A DNA stretch of 31,207 bases from JBFXDI01 sp050181295 (GTDB taxonomy: Bacteria > Pseudomonadota > Alphaproteobacteria > Rhizobiales > Aestuariivirgaceae). The notes below the pieces were generated by a model. The model was not told the DNA's origin. It was given only the letters and a program-made list of their open reading frames with translations, and made no database searches. Each line of letters starts with the position of its first letter. Position 1 is the stretch's first letter. Made by a program: the position numbers and the translations under genes. The stretch covers positions 1 through 31,207 of the forward strand of contig JBFXDI010000037.1 of assembly GCA_050181295.1 (NCBI GenBank). Reading direction: 5' to 3'. Positions 24,154 to 31,207 of the stretch are shown here, one piece after another.

Positions 24154-24675
24154 TCAGGCGCTCGCCTGGTTTTCGCTCAGCCGCCTCTGATACATGGAAG
24201 CGAAGTCGATCGGATCCAGCATCAGCGGCTGGAAGGAGCCGTTGCGCGTTGCGTCGGCAAGAATCTGGCGCGCGAAGGGGAAGAGCATGCGCGGACATTC
24301 GACCAGCACCACCGGATGCAGCATCTCCTGCGGAATGTTCTCTAGGCGGAAGATGCCGGCATAGAGAAGATCGGCGGCGTAGAGCACTTTCGACTGCGCG
24401 CTTGCCTTGGCCTCAATATGGAGCTCGACCTCGAAATCGGGCCCGTTGATGGGCTTGGCGTTGACGTTGACCTGGATGCTGATCTCGGGCTGGCCCTGCT
24501 GGGAAAGGAGCGACTGCGGCGCGCTGGGGCTCTCGAAGGAAAAGTCCTTCAGATACTGCCCGAGAATCTTCATCGAAGGCTGGGCGGCCGGAGCCTGCGT
24601 GCCGGCCTTTTCGCCGGAACCGTTGGTTTTGGCGTCCCCCTGCGGGTCGGCAGGAGTTTTCGGGTTGGTCGCCAT
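24154..24675 (-). CDS. secB: Protein-export chaperone SecB
   Basis: 173 residues from the ATG at 24675, with AGAGG upstream. SecB is a tetrameric cytoplasmic chaperone that holds precursors unfolded and passes them to SecA. The conserved core starts at MKILGQYLKDFSFESPSAP (residue 35 on), with INVNAKPI-type strands, DLLYAGIFRLENIPQEMLHP, and VECPRMLFPFARQILADATR. The first 34 residues are a hydrophilic, Pro/Gly/Ala-rich tail typical of alphaproteobacterial SecB in kind though rather long; the internal Met at 35 is a possible alternative start. Confidence 0.95.
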   Translation of the reverse strand: MATNPKTPADPQGDAKTNGSGEKAGTQAPAAQPSMKILGQYLKDFSFESPSAPQSLLSQQGQPEISIQVNVNAKPINGPDFEVELHIEAKASAQSKVLYAADLLYAGIFRLENIPQEMLHPVVLVECPRMLFPFARQILADATRNGSFQPLMLDPIDFASMYQRRLSENQASA

Positions 24676-24985
24676 GGGCTGAACCTCTGCTGGGGCGGGA
24701 GCGCCCCCGCGCGTCCCTGCGATAGGGGACGAAGGACGAAGGCGCCGCGGGATTTCGCGCTGGGCTAACATGTCCGCTGGGGCATCGCAAGGCGCGACAG
24801 GAATTGAAACCATAAGCGCAGCCAGGACCCCGTTGTGGCCTCTTGTGGTCACAGAGCGTTTGGAGTCGCGGATTTCCTCCTATATATGTAGTCGCAACCC
24901 CCGAGCGGCCGCCTTGGACTTGGCCCCGCTCTCAACAAAGGACAGCTCCCGATCAGGAGCCGAGGACGGTCGATCAGCCGGAACC
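24676..24985. promoter_or_regulatory. secB / Tim44-like divergent intergenic region with a candidate promoter
   Basis: 310 bases with no gene. Facing the Tim44-like gene is TTGGAG (24860-24865), a 17-base spacer and TATATG (24883-24888), a plausible but weak sigma-70-type promoter about 100 bases before the start codon. I see no riboswitch, repeat or small gene in the rest. Confidence 0.3.
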
Positions 24986-25708
24986 ATGAGCAGCGCCTTC
25001 GATCCACTGAACCTGATAATTCTCGCGGTCGCCGTGGTCGTGCTGTGGCGCCTGCGCAGCGTCCTCGGAACGCGCACCGGGCACGAGCGCCGCTACGATC
25101 CTTTCCCGCCGGCCGAGACGGGCGACAAGAGGTCGCTTCCGACCGGCGAGGACAAGGTGATTCCGATGCCGGGACGGAAGCCCGCGGAAGCGCCGCGTCC
25201 CGTCGCCGAAGCGGAGCCCGAGCCCGTCTGGAAGGGGGTCGCCCCCGAAGGCTCCGCCCTCGCGCAGGGCCTTGAGGCGATCGCCGCGGAGGATCCCGAG
25301 TTCAAGCCGCGCGAGTTCCTCGAGGGCGCCAAGATCGCCTACGAGATGATCGTCACCGCCTTCGCGGAAGGAGATCTCAAGGCGCTCAAGTCGCTTCTCA
25401 CGCCGGTGGTCTATGAAGGCTTCGAGGATGCGATCGCCGCGCGCGAGAAGGCGGGCGAAACGCTCGAATCGAAGCTTGTCGGCATCGATGGAACCGAGAT
25501 CGTGGGCGCTGCCCTCGACGGTCGCCGCGCCTCCGTCACAGTGAAGTTCCGCAGCCAGACCATCCGCGCCACCCGCGATGCCAAGGGCGAGGTCATCGAC
25601 GGAGATCCCCTGCATGTCGACGCGATGACGGATGTATGGACCTTCGAGCGCGACATCCGCTCCTCCGATCCCAACTGGTCGCTTGCCGATACCGAGGAAA
25701 CCGCCTGA
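24986..25708 (+). CDS. Tim44-like domain protein (TimA type)
   Basis: 240 residues from the ATG at 24986. Residues about 8-24 form one membrane helix (LNLIILAVAVVVLWRLR), followed by a charged Pro-rich linker and, from about residue 85, the Tim44/TimA domain (FLEGAKIAYEMIVTAFAEGD, LKALKSLLTPVVYEGFEDAI, HVDAMTDVWTFERD). Mitochondrial Tim44 tethers the import motor; the alphaproteobacterial homologues are inner-membrane proteins of less certain role, possibly in membrane-protein assembly. It follows the divergent secB, the same order as in other members of the class, and lies 10 bases before mltA. Confidence 0.9.
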   Translation: MSSAFDPLNLIILAVAVVVLWRLRSVLGTRTGHERRYDPFPPAETGDKRSLPTGEDKVIPMPGRKPAEAPRPVAEAEPEPVWKGVAPEGSALAQGLEAIAAEDPEFKPREFLEGAKIAYEMIVTAFAEGDLKALKSLLTPVVYEGFEDAIAAREKAGETLESKLVGIDGTEIVGAALDGRRASVTVKFRSQTIRATRDAKGEVIDGDPLHVDAMTDVWTFERDIRSSDPNWSLADTEETA

Positions 25709-25718
25709 GGCCGGCGGC

Positions 25719-26909
25719 ATGGCTTGGACTTCGGGAAAGAGAATGGCGGCGCTTCAGTGCGGGCTTGCGGTGGTGCTTCTTGCCATGAGCGTGACGAGCG
25801 ATGCCGCGGCCGGATCGAACCTCACGCGCGTGTCCTTCGCATCGCTTCCCGGCTGGAAGGATGATGCGCATGGCGAGGCGTTGGCGACGTTCCGCCGCTC
25901 CTGCCGTGAGATCCTCGACAGGGGGGCGGCCTTTGGCCGCTCCATCACCTATGGCGGGCATCGCGAGGACTGGACCGATGCCTGCGTGGCGGCCAACGAC
26001 GTGAAGCCTTCGGCCGCACGCGCCTTCTTCGAGAAGCGCTTCGTGCCTGTCGCCGTCTCCGATCCCGAGCGGGCGGCAGGCCTCTTCACGGGCTACTACG
26101 AGCCCGAGGTCGAGGGGAGCCTGAAGCGCGGTGGGCGTTTCACCGTGCCGATCTATGCCAAGCCCAAGGACCTGGTGGCGCTCGATGCGGCGGGCCGCAA
26201 GGCGACCGGCCTTTCCTACGGCCGGGTCGCGAACGGCAAGGCACGCCCCTACTACACCCGCAAGGAGATCGAGGAGGGGCAGCTCGCCGGCCGCGGCCTC
26301 GAGATCGTGTGGCTTTCCGACTGGGCGGATGCCTTCTTCATCCAGGTACAGGGCTCGGGTCGCGTGCGCCTCGCCGAGGGCGGCATGCTGCGGCTCAACT
26401 TCGCGGCCAAGACGGGCCTGCCCTATACGGCGATCGGCGGCATCCTTGTCGAGCGGGGAGAGATCGCGCGCGAGGACGTCTCCATGCAGTCGATCCGCGC
26501 CTGGATGACCATGCGTCCTCAGGAGGCGCGTGAGCTCATGTGGAAGAACGAATCCTACGTCTTCTTCCAGAAGGCGCCCTCGGACGATCCGTCGCTCGGG
26601 CCTCCGGGCGCCCAGCGCGTGGCGCTGACGCCCGGCCGCTCGCTCGCGGTCGACCGTGGCTTCTGGGCCTTCGGCACGCCCATGTGGATCGACACCACCC
26701 ATCCGTCTTCCGGGGGCGAGAAGGGCTTTCGGCATCTCATGGTGGCGCAGGATACGGGCACCGCCATCAAGGGCCGGGTCAGGGGCGATGTGTTCTGGGG
26801 CACGGGCGATGAGGCGGCCTTCATCGCCGGCCACATGAAGGCGCCCGGCCGTATGGTGGCGCTCCTGCCGGGGCCGGTGGCGAAGCGGCTGGGGCTCGGG
26901 AACCCATGA
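25719..26909 (+). CDS. mltA: Membrane-bound lytic murein transglycosylase A (MltA)
   Basis: 396 residues from the ATG at 25719. An N-terminal signal (residues about 1-31, with CGLAVVLLAMSVTSDAAAG) directs export; there is no lipobox, so it may be secreted rather than lipidated. The MltA domain follows (FTGYYEPEVEGSLKRGGRF, PYYTRKEIEEGQLAGR, FIQVQGSGRVRL) and then the 3D domain, with DTGTAIKGRVRGDVFWGTG holding the expected catalytic Asp. MltA cleaves the MurNAc-GlcNAc bond, leaving 1,6-anhydro ends, for wall remodelling. It overlaps the Smr gene by four bases. Confidence 0.95.
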   Translation: MAWTSGKRMAALQCGLAVVLLAMSVTSDAAAGSNLTRVSFASLPGWKDDAHGEALATFRRSCREILDRGAAFGRSITYGGHREDWTDACVAANDVKPSAARAFFEKRFVPVAVSDPERAAGLFTGYYEPEVEGSLKRGGRFTVPIYAKPKDLVALDAAGRKATGLSYGRVANGKARPYYTRKEIEEGQLAGRGLEIVWLSDWADAFFIQVQGSGRVRLAEGGMLRLNFAAKTGLPYTAIGGILVERGEIAREDVSMQSIRAWMTMRPQEARELMWKNESYVFFQKAPSDDPSLGPPGAQRVALTPGRSLAVDRGFWAFGTPMWIDTTHPSSGGEKGFRHLMVAQDTGTAIKGRVRGDVFWGTGDEAAFIAGHMKAPGRMVALLPGPVAKRLGLGNP

Positions 26910-27490
26910 GCCGCCGGCGCCGCGAGCTGGTGCCGGACCTCGATCTCTGGATCACGCTGGCGCGGGGCATCAAGCCCTTGGATGCCCGCCGGAAGCTTCC
27001 AGAGGCCGAGAAGCCCAAAGCTGCCCCGCAGCATCCGAAGCGAAAGGATTCAAGCCACGGCAGCGCCGTTCCCGTGACGCCGGTGCGGAAGGCCCCGGCA
27101 CTTCCTCCCCCGCTCGGCGGCGTGGACCGGCGCACGCAGCGCCGCCTCTTGCGCGGCGACGTCGAGATCGAGGCGCGGATCGACCTGCACGGGGAATCGG
27201 TCGCCTCCGCGCGCCTGAAGCTCTTAGGCTTTGTGGCGCGGGGCGCGCGGCAGGGCCTGCGCACCGTGCTCGTCATCACCGGCAAAGGCCCCTCGCCCTT
27301 CGCCCGCCACACGCTGCACGGGCTCGATCACTATCACGCGCCGGAGCGCGAGGGCCGCTTGCGGCGGCTTGCGACGGAATGGTTCTCGGAGCCCGAATTC
27401 CGCGCCCACGTGGCGGCGTTCCAGCCGGCGCATCCGAAGCACGGCGGCGGCGGCGCCTTCTATGTGAGGCTCCGCCGGCCGAAGGGGTGA
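26906..27490 (+). CDS. Smr (MutS2 C-terminal type) domain protein
   Basis: 194 residues, starting in ATGA overlap with mltA. After a basic, Pro-rich N-terminal half (residues 1-80), the Smr domain starts near RIDLHGESVASARLKLLGF and continues with VLVITGKGPSPFARHTLHG, the family's HGxS and TGKG motifs, and ends with ...GGGGAFYVRLRRPKG. Smr domains bind or nick nucleic acids; the role of the stand-alone alphaproteobacterial form after mltA is not known. The gene pair is conserved in the class. Confidence 0.92.
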   Translation: MSRRRRELVPDLDLWITLARGIKPLDARRKLPEAEKPKAAPQHPKRKDSSHGSAVPVTPVRKAPALPPPLGGVDRRTQRRLLRGDVEIEARIDLHGESVASARLKLLGFVARGARQGLRTVLVITGKGPSPFARHTLHGLDHYHAPEREGRLRRLATEWFSEPEFRAHVAAFQPAHPKHGGGGAFYVRLRRPKG

Positions 27491-27502
27491 TGGGCTTATA
27501 CT

Positions 27503-27581
27503 CGTCATGCCAGCGAACGCTGGCATCCCCTGAGGCCAAGCAGACAGGCTTCAGGGGTCCCCAGCTTTCGCTGGGGTGACG
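27503..27581. repeat. Palindromic intergenic repeat, copy 2
   Basis: Bounded by CGTCA (27503-27507) and TGACG (27577-27581). It contains three stacked hairpins: ATGCCAGCG/CGCTGGCAT (27507-27515 with 27518-27526, perfect), CCCCTGAGGCC/GGCTTCAGGGG (27527-27537 with 27547-27557, one G-T pair) and CCCCAGC/GCTGGGG (27559-27565 with 27570-27576). It resembles copy 1 at 3236-3320 in ends and architecture. It lies between the convergent Smr and hslU genes and could help terminate both. Confidence 0.75.
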
Positions 27582-27608
27582 GCAAGAGAGAATTGCGCGT
27601 GTCGGTCG

Positions 27609-28913
27609 TTACAGAATGAATTTCGAGAGGTCGGTGTTCTTGGCGAGGTCGCCGACATGCGCCTCCACATAGGCGCCGTCGATAGAGATGCTCTCACCCG
27701 TCCGGTCGGTCGCCTGGAAGCTGATCTCGTCCAGCACCCGCTCCATCACCGTATGCAGCCGCCGCGCGCCGATGTTCTCGACGCTGCCGTTGATGTCGGC
27801 GGCGATCCTCGCGATGGCGTCGATGCCGTCGTCGGTGAAGTCGAGCGTGATGCCCTCGGTCTGCATCAGCGCCCGGTACTGCTTGACGAGGCTTGCCTGG
27901 GGCTCGGTCAGGATGCGCCGGAAGTCCTCGCGCGTCAGCGCCGAAAGCTCGACGCGGATCGGAAGCCGCCCCTGCAGCTCCGGCAGGAGGTCGGAGGGCT
28001 TCGCGAGATGGAAGGCGCCGGACGCGATGAAGAGGATGTGGTCCGTTTTCACCGCGCCGTGCTTGGTGGAGACGGTCGTGCCCTCGAGCAACGGCAGGAG
28101 GTCGCGCTGCACGCCCTCGCGCGAAACGTCCGCCCCCTGACGTTCCGAGCGGGCGCAGACCTTGTCGATCTCGTCGAGAAAGACGATGCCGTTGTTCTCG
28201 ACCTGATCGATCGCCTCGCGCACGATCTGTTCGTCGTCGAGCAGTTTGTCTCCCTCCTCCGCGAGCAGGATCTCGTGGCTCGCCGAGACCGTCATGCGGC
28301 GCGTCTTGGTGCGCTGTCCGAAGGCCTTGCCCAGCATGTCGGAGAGATTGACCATGCCGACAGACGAGCCCGGCATGCCTGGGATCTCGAAGGCCGGCAT
28401 GCCGCCCGTGTCGGCGACCTGCACCTCGATCTCCTTGTCGTCGAGCTCGCCCTTTCGCAGGCGTGCGCGGAAGGCGTCGCGCGTCGCCTGCGAGGCGGAA
28501 GCGCCGACCAGCGCGTCGAGCACGCGCGCTTCCGCATTGAGCTCCGCCTGCGCCTCGACGTCCTTGCGCCGCGCGGCCCGCACCATGGCGATCCCGGCTT
28601 CGATCAAATCACGGATCATCTGCTCGACGTCGCGGCCCACATAGCCGACCTCGGTGAACTTCGTCGCCTCGACCTTGATGAAGGGCGCCTGCGCGAGCTT
28701 GGCGAGCCGGCGTGCGATCTCGGTCTTGCCGACGCCGGTCGGCCCGATCATCAGGATGTTCTTGGGCAGCACCTCCTCGCGCAGTTCCGGGCCGAGCTGC
28801 TTGCGGCGCCAGCGGTTGCGCAGCGCGATCGCGACCGCGCGCTTGGCGTCCGCCTGCCCCACGATATGACGGTCGAGCTCGGAAACGATCTCGCGCGGTG
28901 AAAAGTCGCTCAT
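27609..28913 (-). CDS. hslU: HslU, ATPase subunit of the HslUV protease
   Basis: 434 residues from the ATG at 28913. HslU is an AAA+ unfoldase that feeds proteins to HslV. Walker A GPTGVGKT is at 57-64, FIKVEATKFTEVGYVG is the family pore-proximal block, Walker B is GIVFLDEIDKV and the C-terminus SKFIL docks into HslV. The ATG overlaps the GNAT stop in ATGA order, so it is translationally coupled to the acetyltransferase. I took the ATG giving MSDFSPREIVSELDRHIVGQ because it is the family's normal start; the upstream open frame is noise from the GNAT gene's strand. Confidence 0.97.
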   Translation of the reverse strand: MSDFSPREIVSELDRHIVGQADAKRAVAIALRNRWRRKQLGPELREEVLPKNILMIGPTGVGKTEIARRLAKLAQAPFIKVEATKFTEVGYVGRDVEQMIRDLIEAGIAMVRAARRKDVEAQAELNAEARVLDALVGASASQATRDAFRARLRKGELDDKEIEVQVADTGGMPAFEIPGMPGSSVGMVNLSDMLGKAFGQRTKTRRMTVSASHEILLAEEGDKLLDDEQIVREAIDQVENNGIVFLDEIDKVCARSERQGADVSREGVQRDLLPLLEGTTVSTKHGAVKTDHILFIASGAFHLAKPSDLLPELQGRLPIRVELSALTREDFRRILTEPQASLVKQYRALMQTEGITLDFTDDGIDAIARIAADINGSVENIGARRLHTVMERVLDEISFQATDRTGESISIDGAYVEAHVGDLAKNTDLSKFIL

Positions 28914-29443
28914 GCTGTCCCGTGCGCCAGATGCTGCATGATGAGGGTGTCGCCGGTGCGGCCCATGAGGCTGCTGTCGGGCCGGAAACCGGCCTTCTCG
29001 TACGCGCGCACGGCGCGGATGTTGCCGCGGTCGGGGTCGATGATGACGGTCGAATGGCCTTCGCGGCGCAGCATGGCGACGAAGGCGGCGAGCGCCGTCG
29101 AGCCGATGCCTTGCGAGAGCTTCTCCGGGTCGCCGATCGAGAGGTCGACTCCCACCGCCTCCGAAGGCAGCTCCAGGAGCCAGGGATGGTCTCTTGTCCA
29201 TTCCTCGTTTTGGTGATGACCGATGAACCAGCACTGGATATAGCCGACGGGAACGCCTTCGAGCGCGATCAGGTAGGGACGTGTCGAATCGCGCCCCTCC
29301 ACCATGTCCCGGATGAAGCCGAGCTCCTCTTCGGGCTCGCCCCACCATTCGCGCATATGGGGCTTGCCGAGCCACTCCCGCAGCAGGGGGTAGTGCGCCT
29401 GCTCCACCGGCAGGAAGCTGATCTGGTCCGGATCAGGCCGCAT
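28910..29443 (-). CDS. GNAT acetyltransferase, AAC(6')-like, between hslV and hslU
   Basis: 177 residues from the ATG at 29443. The N-terminus (LREWLGKPHMREWWGEPEEE, 21-40) is the substrate-side signature of the AAC(6')-I-like branch; the acetyl-CoA loop is near KLSQGIGSTALAAF and the GNAT tail is DRGNIRAVRAYEKAGFRP. Its physiological substrate is unknown; resemblance to aminoglycoside acetyltransferases does not show resistance. It overlaps hslV by 11 bases and hslU by 4, so it is an integral part of the operon. The same insertion is present in many Hyphomicrobiales as I recall, so it is not a recent arrival. Confidence 0.88.
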   Translation of the reverse strand: MRPDPDQISFLPVEQAHYPLLREWLGKPHMREWWGEPEEELGFIRDMVEGRDSTRPYLIALEGVPVGYIQCWFIGHHQNEEWTRDHPWLLELPSEAVGVDLSIGDPEKLSQGIGSTALAAFVAMLRREGHSTVIIDPDRGNIRAVRAYEKAGFRPDSSLMGRTGDTLIMQHLAHGTA

Positions 29444-29990
29444 CGAGCGTTTCGACCACGAGGTTGTTGTTGGTGAAGACGCAGATCTCGGCTGCAATCG
29501 CCATGGCCTTGCGCGCGATCTCCTCCGCGGCAAGCTCGGTGTCGAGGAGCGCCCGCGCCGCGGCCAGCGCATAGTTGCCGCCGGAGCCTATGGCGATGAC
29601 CCCGCGCTCGGGCTCCAGCACGTCGCCCGTGCCCGTGAGGACGAGGCTCACCTCGCGGTCGGCAACGATCATCATCGCCTCGAGCCGCCGCAGGAAGCGG
29701 TCGGTGCGCCAGTCCTTGGCAAGCTCCACGCAGGCGCGGGTGAGCTGCAGCGGATATTGCTCGAGCTTGGCCTCCAGCCGCTCGAAGAGCGTGAAGGCGT
29801 CGGCCGTGGCGCCGGCGAAGCCGCCGAGCACGTGCCCCTGCCCGAGCCGGCGCACCTTGCGGGCATTGGCCTTGATGATGGTGTTCTGCAGGCTCACCTG
29901 CCCGTCCCCCGCGATGACAACGCGGTTGCCCTTGCGGACGGAAAGGATGGTTGTGCCGTGCCATTGCGGCATGGCGGACGCCTCGCCCAT
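29433..29990 (-). CDS. hslV: HslV, peptidase subunit of the HslUV protease
   Basis: 185 residues. HslV is the threonine peptidase of the bacterial proteasome-like complex. The catalytic residue is the Thr of HGTTILSVRKG (T13 here), exposed after removal of a 12-residue propeptide; the ATG at 29990 gives this propeptide, while an internal Met at 7 is possible. IKANARKVRRLG and GSGGNYALAAARALLD are conserved. It is first in the leftward hslV-GNAT-hslU operon and divergent from hisB. Confidence 0.96.
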   Translation of the reverse strand: MGEASAMPQWHGTTILSVRKGNRVVIAGDGQVSLQNTIIKANARKVRRLGQGHVLGGFAGATADAFTLFERLEAKLEQYPLQLTRACVELAKDWRTDRFLRRLEAMMIVADREVSLVLTGTGDVLEPERGVIAIGSGGNYALAAARALLDTELAAEEIARKAMAIAAEICVFTNNNLVVETLDAA

Positions 29991-30149
29991 GGAGCCTCTT
30001 GGGAGTGGGTGGTTGCCGGGAGTGATGTAGGCTGAGCGGGGAGAAATGAAAAGGGTTCGGCCGCCCGCATAAAGCCTATGAGCGCGAAGGGCTTACCTTT
30101 TCCCGGAGCATGTTCTAGAAGGGCCCCGCTAAACCGGAACGGAAAGCCC

Positions 30150-30743
30150 ATGCGCAAGGCCGAGGTCGAGCGGCAGACGAAGGAGACGAAGGTCCGTGTG
30201 AGCGTGGACCTCGACGGCACGGGCGCGCACGCGATCGCGACGGGTATCGGTTTCCTCGACCACATGTTGGAGCAGATCGCCCGCCACTCGCTGATCGACA
30301 TTTCCATAAAAGCCGAAGGGGATCTCCATATCGACCAGCACCACACGACCGAGGATGTGGGGATCGTGCTCGGCCAGGCGGTGGCCAAGGCGCTGGGCGA
30401 CCGGCGGGGAATCGCGCGTTATGCCAGCGTGCATCTGCCCATGGACGAGACGCTGAGTCGCGTATCCATCGATATTTCTGGAAGGCCCTACCTGGTATGG
30501 CGGGTGATTTTCGCGCGCCAGAAAGTGGGCGATTTCGACACCGAGCTCTTCCGCGAGTGGTTCCACGCCTTCGCCCAGAATGCCGGTATGGCCGTGCATG
30601 TCGAGACGCTCTACGGCGGCAACGACCATCACATCGCGGAGAGCTGCTTCAAGGGGCTGGCGCGGGCGCTCCGCGAGGCGGTGGCGCTCGATCCGCGCCA
30701 GGAGGGCCGCGTGCCCTCGACCAAGGGAAGTCTCGCGGGCTAG
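30150..30743 (+). CDS. hisB: Imidazoleglycerol-phosphate dehydratase
   Basis: 197 residues from the ATG at 30150, preceded by GGAACGGAAAG; an in-frame ATG at 30078 would add 24 non-conserved residues. HisB dehydrates imidazoleglycerol phosphate in histidine synthesis. The metal-binding motifs are GFLDHML (D37, H38), HHTTEDVG (H64, H65, E68) and, near the end, NDHHIAESCFKGLARAL. It is monofunctional, without the phosphatase domain found in E. coli. The gene ends in TAG, showing TAG is used as a stop in this genome. Confidence 0.97.
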   Translation: MRKAEVERQTKETKVRVSVDLDGTGAHAIATGIGFLDHMLEQIARHSLIDISIKAEGDLHIDQHHTTEDVGIVLGQAVAKALGDRRGIARYASVHLPMDETLSRVSIDISGRPYLVWRVIFARQKVGDFDTELFREWFHAFAQNAGMAVHVETLYGGNDHHIAESCFKGLARALREAVALDPRQEGRVPSTKGSLAG

Positions 30744-30747
30744 CGCC

Positions 30748-31146
30748 ATGGGCACCAAGCTCTTCACCGTGCACTACCGCGAGGAGGCCTCGGGCAGCTT
30801 GACGGGCCAGGGCGAGGACGCGATCCTCGTGAAGCAGGGTTTTTCCTGGCCTGCCTTCCTCTTCGGGCCCTTCTGGCTTCTCTTCAAGCGCATGTGGATC
30901 GTGTTCGTCCTGTTCCTGGCGCTCGCGGCCGGCCTGACGGCGTTGGGCCTTGCGGGCTGGGTGCCGGACGATGCGGTGACGGTGCTGGGATTCGGACTTC
31001 ACCTCCTCCTGGGCTTCGAGGGCAACGACCTCTACCGCTGGACGCTCGCCCGCCGGCGCTGCCGGGAGCGGGCGGCCGTGGCGGCCGAGAATCGCCTGGC
31101 CGCCGAGCGACGCTACTTTACGCTCGCCGAAGGACGCTTTCCGTGA
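30748..31146 (+). CDS. DUF2628 membrane protein in the his operon
   Basis: 132 residues from the ATG at 30748, 4 bases after hisB. It starts with a soluble strand-rich stretch (TKLFTVHYREEASG), then a FSWPAFLFGPFWLLFKRMW segment typical of DUF2628, two to three membrane helices (about 35-55, 58-75, 85-105) and a basic tail (LARRRCRERAAV). Function is unknown. Placement between hisB and hisH is common in Hyphomicrobiales; a histidine role is only inferred from that. The GTGA overlap with hisH indicates coupled translation. Confidence 0.88.
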   Translation: MGTKLFTVHYREEASGSLTGQGEDAILVKQGFSWPAFLFGPFWLLFKRMWIVFVLFLALAAGLTALGLAGWVPDDAVTVLGFGLHLLLGFEGNDLYRWTLARRRCRERAAVAAENRLAAERRYFTLAEGRFP

Positions 31147-31207
31147 GCGGCCATCCCGCCGTCGCGATCGTCGACTACGGCTCCGGCAATCTCCGTTCCG
31201 CATCGAA
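31143..31207 (+). CDS. hisH: Imidazole glycerol phosphate synthase, glutaminase subunit HisH (3' cut by window edge)
   Basis: Starts at a GTG overlapping the preceding stop. The 21 readable codons give SGHPAVAIVDYGSGNLRSA, the conserved HisH start; the rest, with the glutaminase triad, lies outside the window. HisH supplies ammonia from glutamine to HisF. It continues the rightward his operon. Confidence 0.88.
   Translation, partial: MSGHPAVAIVDYGSGNLRSAS

Overview
The window is a high-GC alphaproteobacterial chromosome segment, most likely from the order Hyphomicrobiales (Rhizobiales). I infer this from gene order: mnmE-mnmG-rsmG-parA-parB facing leuS-lptE-holA, a hemE/ppsR-type divergent junction followed by maf-aroE-coaE-dnaQ-secB-Tim44, hslV-GNAT-hslU, and hisB-DUF2628-hisH. 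Nearly all of it is vertically inherited core genome. I see no phage, insertion sequence, integron, CRISPR array, tRNA or rRNA.

Layout. 1-3.2 kb is an accessory envelope and regulation segment: the C-terminal part of an ECF42-type sigma factor, a lone cyclic-nucleotide-binding domain protein, an OmpR-type response regulator divergent from an L,D-transpeptidase, and a tiny secreted Tyr/Gly-rich protein closed by a strong terminator. 3.2-8.4 kb carries a palindromic intergenic repeat, yggS, then the leuS-lptE-holA operon. 8.4-14.1 kb is the leftward chromosome-segregation and tRNA-modification operon mnmE-mnmG-rsmG-parA-parB, with two near-perfect parS sites embedded in it. 14.1-16.2 kb is a DUF255 thioredoxin-domain protein. 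16.2-17.1 kb is a 975-base gap of unusual composition with two perfect CtrA-type sites and a degenerate parS. 17.1-20.2 kb is rho, hemJ and hemE (leftward); hemE is split by an in-frame amber codon. 20.2-20.5 kb is the hemE/ppsR intergenic region, the syntenic position of the Caulobacter origin of replication. 20.5-24.1 kb is the rightward, tightly overlapped cluster ppsR-maf-aroE-coaE-dnaQ. It is followed by convergent secB, then Tim44-like, mltA and an Smr-domain gene (rightward), a second copy of the palindromic repeat, the leftward hslV-GNAT-hslU operon, and the start of a rightward histidine operon (hisB, DUF2628, hisH) that leaves the window.

How it fits together. ParA, ParB and the parS sites, the strand flip at hemE/ppsR, and replication genes (holA, dnaQ) all point to the origin-proximal part of the chromosome. 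The most interesting features are non-coding: the candidate origin, the AT-rich gap with CtrA consensus sites (a competing candidate for an origin or a cell-cycle regulatory locus), and a two-copy repeat whose stems differ in sequence but keep their pairing. The clearest coding anomaly is the amber codon in hemE, in an otherwise intact gene for an essential heme-pathway enzyme.
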